From the NCBI GenBank assembly GCA_001577215.1, contig LSCC01000064.1, positions 1 to 26,896 of the forward strand: a stretch of DNA of 26,896 nucleotides, read 5' to 3'. The notes beneath the pieces were generated by a model. It was not told the origin of the DNA and ran no database searches. It worked only from the letters and a program-made list of their open reading frames with translations. Position 1 is the first letter of the stretch. The number at the start of each line of letters is the position of its first letter. Shown in pieces: positions 1 to 6,209 of the stretch. The position numbers were made by a program, and so were the translations under genes. This DNA comes from Fidelibacterota bacterium TCS52. GTDB taxonomy: Bacteria; Fidelibacterota; Fidelibacteria; Fidelibacterales; Fidelibacteraceae.

Positions 1-97
1 ACTAAGTGAAATGTTGAATTTACAAAGCTGTTTTATTCAAAATAAAAAATTATTTTAGTTGAGATATTAAAAAATAATTAATAACTTAACATGTTAT

Positions 98-121
98 TTG
101 AAAAATGGGAAGATATATAAT
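98..121 (+). promoter_or_regulatory. possible promoter -10 (TATAAT) before the ABC ATPase gene
   Basis: A perfect TATAAT lies at 116-121, 23 nt before the ATG at 145, leaving room for a short leader with a clear ribosome binding site. The best upstream TTGAAA (98-103) is only 12 nt away, too close for a normal -35 box, so only the -10 is convincing. TATAAT-like words are common by chance in such A+T-rich DNA. Confidence 0.3.
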
Positions 122-144
122 TTACAACAAAAGAGAGGATTCAT

Positions 145-846
145 ATGAGTGAACCACTTATAGATTTACAAAATATAAAATTAAAGAGAAAAAACAAAAA
201 AATAGAAATATATTCATTGACTATATATCCTGGAGTAATTTATCAAATCCAAGGAGAAAATGATTCCGGTAAAACTTTATTGATGGATGTTATTGCTCAC
301 GAAAGAAAACAAGATTCGGGAAAAATAATTTTTAAGAGCAAATCAAGTAAAAAAAATGAATATTCAAGATCTTTAGCAAAAAAGAAAATAAGTTATTTAA
401 AGGAAAAAAGTCCTTTTTGGAAAAGAAAAAATGTTTTACAATATTTAATTGATATATTAAAGGCACAAAAAGTATCATCTGTAAATGCTTATTCTGAAGC
501 TATGTCTATACTTGAAAAATATGATTTAAAAGAATACGCAAATATTAGTCGAAGAAAATTATCCTTCGGAGTTTTTAGAAAAATAGAATTATTAAAAATT
601 CTTTTAGAGAACAATGAATTAATATTATTAGATGAGCCATATTTAAAAATTGACGATAAATTTATTACAAAATTTAATTATCATATAAAAAATATGATCA
701 AAGAAAATAATAAAACAATTATCATTTCGTCTGCTAAATCTTTTTCAAAATATAAAATTATTAAAATTTTATTTAAAATCGCTGATGGACGAATAGTAAA
801 AATTGACAAGCCAAGAAGCAAAAAAAAGAAAACATATAAAAAATAG
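145..846 (+). CDS. degenerate ABC transporter ATP-binding protein
   Basis: Single ABC-type nucleotide-binding domain of 233 aa. Walker A is GENDSGKT (37-44) and Walker B with its catalytic Glu is ELILLDEP (158-165). Other hallmarks are eroded: the signature LSGGQ reads LSFGV (139-143), the Q-loop Gln seems replaced in ISYLKEK (about 82-88), and the H-loop His is absent in TIIISSAKS (191-199). A lysine-rich tail ends the protein. ATP binding therefore looks possible, while canonical paired hydrolysis is doubtful. No permease or ftsX-like gene is adjacent; pcm follows after 82 nt. The start is supported by AGAGAGG at 132-138. It could be a divergent FtsE/CcmA-type ATPase whose partner lies elsewhere; the ABC fold is secure, the role is not. 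Confidence 0.8.
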   Translation: MSEPLIDLQNIKLKRKNKKIEIYSLTIYPGVIYQIQGENDSGKTLLMDVIAHERKQDSGKIIFKSKSSKKNEYSRSLAKKKISYLKEKSPFWKRKNVLQYLIDILKAQKVSSVNAYSEAMSILEKYDLKEYANISRRKLSFGVFRKIELLKILLENNELILLDEPYLKIDDKFITKFNYHIKNMIKENNKTIIISSAKSFSKYKIIKILFKIADGRIVKIDKPRSKKKKTYKK

Positions 847-928
847 AAATAGAGGTAATTAATAATTTAAAATGAACAAATATTTTCCCATTTTCAAAGC
901 AAATATTTAAAAAATAAAAGTAATAATA

Positions 929-1582
929 TTGCGTCATACAAATATTAATAAATATATATCTTATGGTAAATTTGCTGAAAGAAAAGCAATGGTTGAGGGA
1001 CAACTTAAGAATTATGGTATAAAAGATAAAAATGTTTTAGAGGCATTTTTAACCATTCCAAGACATATATTTATTCCAAAAGAAAACCGCCAAAATGCTT
1101 ATTGGGACGGACCGCAATTTATTGGTTATGGCCAAACAATATCTCAGCCATATATTATTGCACTGATGTTTGAAGAACTTGATTTAAATTCACAATTTAA
1201 TGTTTTGGAGATTGGTTCGGGTTCTGGTTATGTTTGTGCATTATTATCACTTTTGGTTGAAAATGTAACAGGAATTGAGATAGAAAAAAGATTAATTGAA
1301 AGAAGTATTGCTACAATAAAAGAATTGGAAATAAAAAATGTTTCTATTAATAATGCGAATGGATATAACGGTTTCTCTAAAAACACTCCTTACGATGTAA
1401 TAATGTTATCAGCAGCACCGAATAAAGTTCCAAATAAGTTATTTACACAATTAAAACCAGATGGAAAATTAATTTTACCGGTTGGAAAGATATTTCAAGA
1501 GTTATTAATTTTTGAAAAAAAGAATAAAAAATGGATCTCAAGAAAAATAACTGATGTTAGATTTGTACCATTAAGGCATTAA
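929..1582 (+). CDS. pcm: protein-L-isoaspartate O-methyltransferase
   Basis: SAM-dependent repair enzyme that methylates isoaspartyl residues in damaged proteins in the cytoplasm. Family signatures are all present: MVEGQL near the N-terminus, IPRHIFIP, the GYGQTISQP substrate loop (about 66-74), SAM motif I LEIGSGSGYV (about 88-97), and the C-terminal RFVPL. Length 217 aa matches the family. The start is a TTG at 929; an in-frame ATG at 989 would begin exactly at MVEGQL and remove the FAERKA lead-in that family members normally have, so TTG is preferred although its Shine-Dalgarno is weak. The DUF5683 gene begins 5 nt after the stop, suggesting cotranscription. Confidence 0.92.
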   Translation: MRHTNINKYISYGKFAERKAMVEGQLKNYGIKDKNVLEAFLTIPRHIFIPKENRQNAYWDGPQFIGYGQTISQPYIIALMFEELDLNSQFNVLEIGSGSGYVCALLSLLVENVTGIEIEKRLIERSIATIKELEIKNVSINNANGYNGFSKNTPYDVIMLSAAPNKVPNKLFTQLKPDGKLILPVGKIFQELLIFEKKNKKWISRKITDVRFVPLRH

Positions 1583-1587
1583 AATAG

Positions 1588-2010
1588 ATGAAAATGATAA
1601 AAGTAATATTTTTTATAATAATAATAACATTATTTATGACTTCAAAGGGTGTGTCTCAAATTGATTCCACTGATTATAAAAATCCAAAAGTTGCTGTTAC
1701 ATTTGCTGCCTTATGTCCCAGTGCAGGTCAAATCTATAATGAAAAATGGTTAAAGGCGGCTTTATTAATGGGAATTGACGGCTATTGGATTTACAAATCA
1801 TTTCATTATCAAGATTTACATTTAGAAGATCCAAACAAACAATATTATGAGGATTCAAGAAACAAATATATTTGGTATTCTGTAAGTGGATATATTTATG
1901 GAATTGTTGATGCATTTGTAGATGCCCATTTAAGTGGATTTCCAAAGGGAGATATTGTATTCTATGGAGATAAGAAAAATTACAATTTATTTTTAACAAT
2001 TAGATTTTGA
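1588..2010 (+). CDS. DUF5683-like small secreted/membrane protein
   Basis: 140 aa with an N-terminal hydrophobic signal segment (about 1-23). The mature part carries the DUF5683-like pattern: a hydrophobic stretch with CPSAGQIYNEKWLKA, then aromatic-rich sequence, then VDAFVDAHLSGF. This matches proteins common in the Bacteroidetes/FCB group, whose function is unknown. The start could be the ATG at 1588 or the one at 1594; TAAGG in the pcm stop region (1572-1576) is the only Shine-Dalgarno-like sequence. It sits between pcm and the NSS symporter with gaps of 5 and 7 nt, so these look like one transcript, without implying a shared role. Confidence 0.7.
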   Translation: MKMIKVIFFIIIITLFMTSKGVSQIDSTDYKNPKVAVTFAALCPSAGQIYNEKWLKAALLMGIDGYWIYKSFHYQDLHLEDPNKQYYEDSRNKYIWYSVSGYIYGIVDAFVDAHLSGFPKGDIVFYGDKKNYNLFLTIRF

Positions 2011-2017
2011 GGAATAT

Positions 2018-3424
2018 ATGAAAGGAAAAAGAGAAAATTGGGGATCTAGCTTTGGATTTATTTTAGCTGCAGCAGGAAGTGCAGTTGGACTTGGTAATAT
2101 CTGGAAATTTCCATATATTGCAGGGGAAAATGGTGGAGCGGCATTTATCGTAGTTTATTTGATCAGTATTTTGTTGATAGGTATTCCGATTTTTATTTCC
2201 GAATTAATTATAGGACGTAAATCTCAATTAAATGTTGTCGGAGCATATAAAAAATTATCTAACAATAGTCCATTTTGGTCAATTGTGGGATATATGGGGA
2301 TTTTTACTGCATTTGTCATTCTTTCATATTATAATGTTGTTGCCGGTTGGTCGATAGGATATTTTTTTGAAGGATTAAAAGGTACATTTAATGATTTTAC
2401 TACCGTAGAATTAGCATCAAATTATTTTGGAAATCAAACTTCTAGTACATTTTGGATAATTTCTTGGCAATTAATTTTTGTAGCATTAAGTGTTTATGTT
2501 GTTTTTTCAGGTGTCAGAAAAGGTATTGAAAAATATTCCAAATTATTAATGCCTATTTTATTAATAATTTTAATATTTCTTGCAGTTTGGGGAAGTTCTT
2601 TAAAGGGAGGTTCTGCAGGATTAGCTTTTTTATTTAAACCAAATTGGGGAAGTATAAATGGGAAGGTGATTTTGATTGCTCTTGGGCATGCATTTTTTAC
2701 TTTGAGTTTGGGAATGGGGGCGATTATAACTTATGGAAGTTACTTTAGTAAAGATGATAATATTTTAACTAGTGCTTTGTGGGTTGTCTTTTTGGATACT
2801 TTTATTGCAATTGTTGCTGGAATTGCAATATTTACATCTGTATTTTCGATGGGATTTAATCCAGCCGATGGCCCCGGATTAATATTTAATATTTTACCAA
2901 CTGTATTCAATAAAATGCCTGGTGGAAATATTTTTGGAATATTATTCTTTTTACTTCTTTCCATTGCTGCTTTGACATCTGCTGTCTCTCTATTAGAAGT
3001 AATTACTTCATACTTTGTTGATAACAAAAACTATTCCAGACATAGGGTCGTGATTATAAGTGCTTTTATAACATTTTTAATTGGAATTCCTTCGGCAATG
3101 TCTTTTGGATTATTAAAAGATTATCAAATTTTTCAAAAGAGCTTTTTTGATATTATGGATTTTCTATCAGCAAACATACTTTTACCCGGTGGAGGATTGT
3201 TAATTGCTATTTTTATTGGTTGGAAATATGGTTATAAAAAATCATTAGATGCCCTAGAATCTGGTTCAAATGAATGGTTTAAATCAAATATTTTTTTTGC
3301 ATTTCTTGGGAAAAAAGTTCCTGCAAAAAAATTATCAATCGGTAATGTATGGTTTATTTTTATTCGATTTATTGCACCTGTATTAATTACACTTGTATTT
3401 TTAAAATCAATTGGAATTATATAA
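2018..3424 (+). CDS. sodium-dependent NSS (SNF) family symporter
   Basis: Inner-membrane Na+-coupled symporter, probably for an amino acid. The TM1 hallmark AAAGSAVGLGNIWKFPYIAG (about 17-36) with its unwound substrate/Na+ site is intact. TM8 has ALTSAVSLLEV (about 317-327), matching the Na2-site Thr-Ser of LeuT. I count 11 hydrophobic helices, the last at 442-468, so it lacks helix 12 of LeuT and resembles the 11-TM bacterial majority (Tyt1/MhsT type). Length 468 aa is normal. A Shine-Dalgarno TGAGGA (2008-2013) overlaps the upstream stop codon. Substrate cannot be read from the sequence. Confidence 0.93.
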   Translation: MKGKRENWGSSFGFILAAAGSAVGLGNIWKFPYIAGENGGAAFIVVYLISILLIGIPIFISELIIGRKSQLNVVGAYKKLSNNSPFWSIVGYMGIFTAFVILSYYNVVAGWSIGYFFEGLKGTFNDFTTVELASNYFGNQTSSTFWIISWQLIFVALSVYVVFSGVRKGIEKYSKLLMPILLIILIFLAVWGSSLKGGSAGLAFLFKPNWGSINGKVILIALGHAFFTLSLGMGAIITYGSYFSKDDNILTSALWVVFLDTFIAIVAGIAIFTSVFSMGFNPADGPGLIFNILPTVFNKMPGGNIFGILFFLLLSIAALTSAVSLLEVITSYFVDNKNYSRHRVVIISAFITFLIGIPSAMSFGLLKDYQIFQKSFFDIMDFLSANILLPGGGLLIAIFIGWKYGYKKSLDALESGSNEWFKSNIFFAFLGKKVPAKKLSIGNVWFIFIRFIAPVLITLVFLKSIGII

Positions 3425-3505
3425 ATTGAATGTTAGCAATGAATGAACACTAACAAAAACGAACAAAATAATTGTGAAATTTTACAAAATGAGCGCTATA
3501 AATAA

Positions 3506-3880
3506 ATGAAAAGAATATTGTTAATAATTTTGATTCTACTTTGTGGAAATAATTTCCTTTTTGCAAATTCTCAAATCAAAATTCCGCACAAATTTTCAGT
3601 TATTCAACCGGAAGATAAATGGTTATCTTTTGATAAGTGGCAGCATTTTAGTACAAGTTTTATTATTACGATGGATTCATATTATCAATTGAATAGTTTT
3701 ATTTATGATGATGAAGTTAAATGTAAAAAATGGAGTGTAAGTATAAGTTTAACAAGTGGATTAGTTAAAGAAATATTTGATGTTAGACGAAAGAACAATC
3801 CATTGTTTAGTTGGAAAGATATTGTTTTTGACATAAGTGGAACGATTTTGGGTATTGTAGTTATTAATAATTTAAAATGA
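3506..3880 (+). CDS. YfiM/DUF2279-like small exported protein
   Basis: 124 aa with a signal segment (about 1-20, ending FLFA|NS). The mature sequence carries FDKWQHF (about 47-53), then GLVKEIFD and FSWKDIVFDISGTILG near the C-terminus. This WQHF / KE.D / WKD..D..G pattern resembles the YfiM/DUF2279 group, a putative periplasmic lipoprotein family of unknown function. No lipobox Cys is obvious at the cleavage site; the Cys at 13 lies inside the hydrophobic core. No good Shine-Dalgarno precedes the ATG. It ends 11 nt before the UbiA gene and may be cotranscribed with the isoprenoid cassette. The family assignment is by eye. Confidence 0.6.
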   Translation: MKRILLIILILLCGNNFLFANSQIKIPHKFSVIQPEDKWLSFDKWQHFSTSFIITMDSYYQLNSFIYDDEVKCKKWSVSISLTSGLVKEIFDVRRKNNPLFSWKDIVFDISGTILGIVVINNLK

Positions 3881-3891
3881 ATTGAGAAATT

Positions 3892-4842
3892 ATGAAAAAT
3901 AAAATATTAAAAATTTTTGATTATATTTTTGTATTGAGGCCAACACTATTTTTTCCGATCTGGACAATGTATTTATTAGGAGTGATAATTGCAACTAATT
4001 ATGAAAATAATTCAATATCATTTTTACCCAATTTTAAGTTAATTTATTTTCTTATGTTATTTACAATGTTAATGGGAGCATTGTTTATAATGAATCAATT
4101 AGTTGATGTAAAAACAGATAAAATAAATAAAAAATTATTTCTAATTGCAGATGATCATATCTCATATAATTTTGCAAAATGGGAGATGATAATTTTATTA
4201 ATAATATTTTTTATTGGCTCTCTGTGTAACATGCTTTTTTTATTTTGTGGATTATTACAATTACTTTTTTGGGGAATTCTTTATGATTACGAACCATTTA
4301 ACTGGAAAGGCAAACCATTATTAGGTATTTTATCAAACATGATGGGTGGATTATTAAGTATGTTAATGGGATGGTCGATTATTCATTCTTTTCAAGAATT
4401 TTCTGTTCAAATATTATTGAATTTTTTACCATATCTTTTAGGATTTGCCGCTGTCTATCTATTGACGACAATTCCGGATGAGAAAGGTGATGAACTTGAT
4501 AATAAGAAAACTATGGTTGTAGAACATGGTATAAAAATAACACAATTATTTGCATTAATATTAATGATTATGACTTTTTTTGTTGGTATTATAAATATGG
4601 ATTTAAAGATTATAATTCCTTCTGGAATGGCAATATCACTATTTGCATTTGCATATTATAAAGGGACTGTAAAAGAAACATTAAGGGCTATACGCTTTGG
4701 GGTATTGTTCCTTTCTATGGTGGTAGTTGTTTTTCATGTATGGTATTTGGGATTGGTTACGATAATATTTTTTCTGAGTAGATGGTATTATAAAAATAGA
4801 TTTGATTTGAACTATCCGACATTTTCAGTTAAAAATGATTAG
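3892..4842 (+). CDS. UbiA-family prenyltransferase
   Basis: Integral membrane enzyme of 316 aa that transfers a polyprenyl chain to an acceptor. The first Asp-rich, Mg-diphosphate motif is NQLVDVKTD (68-76), followed by KINKK. The second is DEKGDELDNKKT (196-207). Eight to nine hydrophobic helices surround them. The usual RP.P.G stretch after motif 1 is replaced by LFLIADDHIS, which is atypical. The gene is followed 8 nt later by a ferredoxin and then a geranylgeranyl-reductase-family gene. Plausible products are a quinone precursor or a digeranylgeranylglyceryl-phosphate-like ether lipid; the sequence alone does not decide. Family is secure, acceptor unknown. Confidence 0.88.
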   Translation: MKNKILKIFDYIFVLRPTLFFPIWTMYLLGVIIATNYENNSISFLPNFKLIYFLMLFTMLMGALFIMNQLVDVKTDKINKKLFLIADDHISYNFAKWEMIILLIIFFIGSLCNMLFLFCGLLQLLFWGILYDYEPFNWKGKPLLGILSNMMGGLLSMLMGWSIIHSFQEFSVQILLNFLPYLLGFAAVYLLTTIPDEKGDELDNKKTMVVEHGIKITQLFALILMIMTFFVGIINMDLKIIIPSGMAISLFAFAYYKGTVKETLRAIRFGVLFLSMVVVVFHVWYLGLVTIIFFLSRWYYKNRFDLNYPTFSVKND

Positions 4843-4850
4843 GTGTAAAA

Positions 4851-5030
4851 ATGATAAATATTAATGAGAATTTATGTGATTTCTGTGGTACTTGTGTATC
4901 GGTTTGTCCAGTGGATTGTATTGAATTATTTGAAGCTAAATTGAAAATTAATAATGAGAAATGTATTGCTTGTAATTTATGTGTTGATATCTGTCCATTA
5001 GGTGTTTTGGAGGTAGAAGATGAAGAGTAA
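4851..5030 (+). CDS. 2[4Fe-4S] ferredoxin (59 aa)
   Basis: Short gene of 59 aa starting MININ and ending VEDEE. Two full CxxCxxCxxxCP motifs are present: Cys 9, 12, 15, 19 and Cys 38, 41, 44, 48, plus an extra Cys 23. This is the bacterial-type low-potential 2[4Fe-4S] ferredoxin. AGGTG at 4841-4845 lies 5 nt before the ATG. The gene overlaps the next one by 11 nt, and the strong GGAGGT of the reductase (5009-5014) sits inside it, so translation is probably coupled. Context suggests that it is the dedicated electron donor of the downstream flavoprotein. Confidence 0.9.
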   Translation: MININENLCDFCGTCVSVCPVDCIELFEAKLKINNEKCIACNLCVDICPLGVLEVEDEE

Positions 5031-6195
5031 TTGGGATGTAATTGTTGTTGGTGGAGGACCGGCAGGTAGTATGGCAGCTTGGAATTCTGCAAAAGATGGT
5101 GCATCTGTATTGATGCTTGAAAAAGACAGAGAAATTGGTGCACCAGTTAGATGTGGTGAAGGAGTTGGTGAAGTAGGGTTAAGTAATATTGTTAAAATAG
5201 ATAAAAGGTGGATTAAGGCTAAAATTGATAAAATGAATATTATTTCTCCAGATAATACTTCTGTTAAGGTAAATTTTAAAGAAAAAGAACATGGATATAT
5301 TTTAGATCGTCGTATTTTTGATAATGATCTTGCTTTACTTGCTTCTCAAGCTGGAGTTACGGTAAAAACAAAATCCTATGTTCATGGCTTAACATTTTCA
5401 AATGATGGTTTTGTAAATGGCGTGAAAGCAAATGTATTAGGTAAAGATGTAAAATTAAATTCCAAGATTGTAATTGGTGCTGATGGAGTTGAAAGTAGAA
5501 TTGGTAGATTTGCGGGTTTAAAAACTGCTTTTAATATGTGTGATATTGGCTCATGTGTTCAAGCAGTCGTTTCAGGAATAGATATTGATCCAAATACCAT
5601 GCAATTTTATGTTGGAGATAAATATTCTCCTGGTGGATACTTATGGATCTTCCCAAAGGGAAAAGATATTGCAAATATTGGGCTTGGGATTTTAGGTGAT
5701 CGATGTAATTCCGGAAGACCAAAGGATTTTTTGGACAAATTTTTATCTAAGCATTATCCGAATAGTTCTATTTTAAATTATACTGCGGGTGGAGTTCCAT
5801 TAGCAAAAACATTAGATAAAATCGTTACCGACGGTCTTGTGCTTGTCGGAGACGCAGCTCGTACTGTAAATCCATTATCAGGAGGGGGAGTTGTATCTGG
5901 AATGAATAATGGGAGATTAGCTGGGATTAGAGTGGCAGAAGCAATTAAAGAAAATAATTTTTCTAAGGAATTTCTGAAAAAATACAGTGATAATTGGCAT
6001 AAAGCCGATGGAAAAAATCATGAGCGATTATACAAAATAAAGAATTTCATATTGAGCTTAACAGATGATGATTTAAATCATATTGCCAAAAAAGTTTCAG
6101 CAATACCTTTTGAAAAAAGATCTGTTTTAAAAGTATTTAAAATTGTTGTATGGCGTAAACCATCTCTCATATTGGATGTTATCAAAGCATTTTAA
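5020..6195 (+). CDS. geranylgeranyl reductase family FAD-dependent oxidoreductase
   Basis: 391-aa flavoprotein. The N-terminal Rossmann motif VVGGGPAGSMAA (9-20) binds FAD ADP. GAPVRCGEGVG (about 43-53) is the conserved Cys-containing loop of geranylgeranyl reductases. LVLVGDAARTVNPLSGGGV (about 271-289) is the second FAD-binding segment. Relatives hydrogenate the double bonds of polyprenyl chains (archaeal lipids, chlorophyll or quinone tails). The immediately upstream, overlapping ferredoxin argues for reduced ferredoxin as donor, as in the Methanosarcina reductase/ferredoxin pair, and the UbiA gene supplies a plausible prenylated substrate. The start is set by GGAGGT 5 nt upstream. Family is very likely, substrate is inference. 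Confidence 0.9.
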   Translation: MKSNWDVIVVGGGPAGSMAAWNSAKDGASVLMLEKDREIGAPVRCGEGVGEVGLSNIVKIDKRWIKAKIDKMNIISPDNTSVKVNFKEKEHGYILDRRIFDNDLALLASQAGVTVKTKSYVHGLTFSNDGFVNGVKANVLGKDVKLNSKIVIGADGVESRIGRFAGLKTAFNMCDIGSCVQAVVSGIDIDPNTMQFYVGDKYSPGGYLWIFPKGKDIANIGLGILGDRCNSGRPKDFLDKFLSKHYPNSSILNYTAGGVPLAKTLDKIVTDGLVLVGDAARTVNPLSGGGVVSGMNNGRLAGIRVAEAIKENNFSKEFLKKYSDNWHKADGKNHERLYKIKNFILSLTDDDLNHIAKKVSAIPFEKRSVLKVFKIVVWRKPSLILDVIKAF

Positions 6196-6209
6196 GGATT
6201 TAATAATTT

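Noticed and set aside
2..58. Short open frame at the window start ending in TAG at 56-58, possibly the 3' end of an upstream gene
   Set aside because: Only 18 codons, no recognisable residue pattern; cannot be told from chance.
3425..3505. TGTTAG...CTAACA inverted repeat after the NSS symporter as a terminator
   Set aside because: Only 6 bp with a 13-nt loop and no T-tract.
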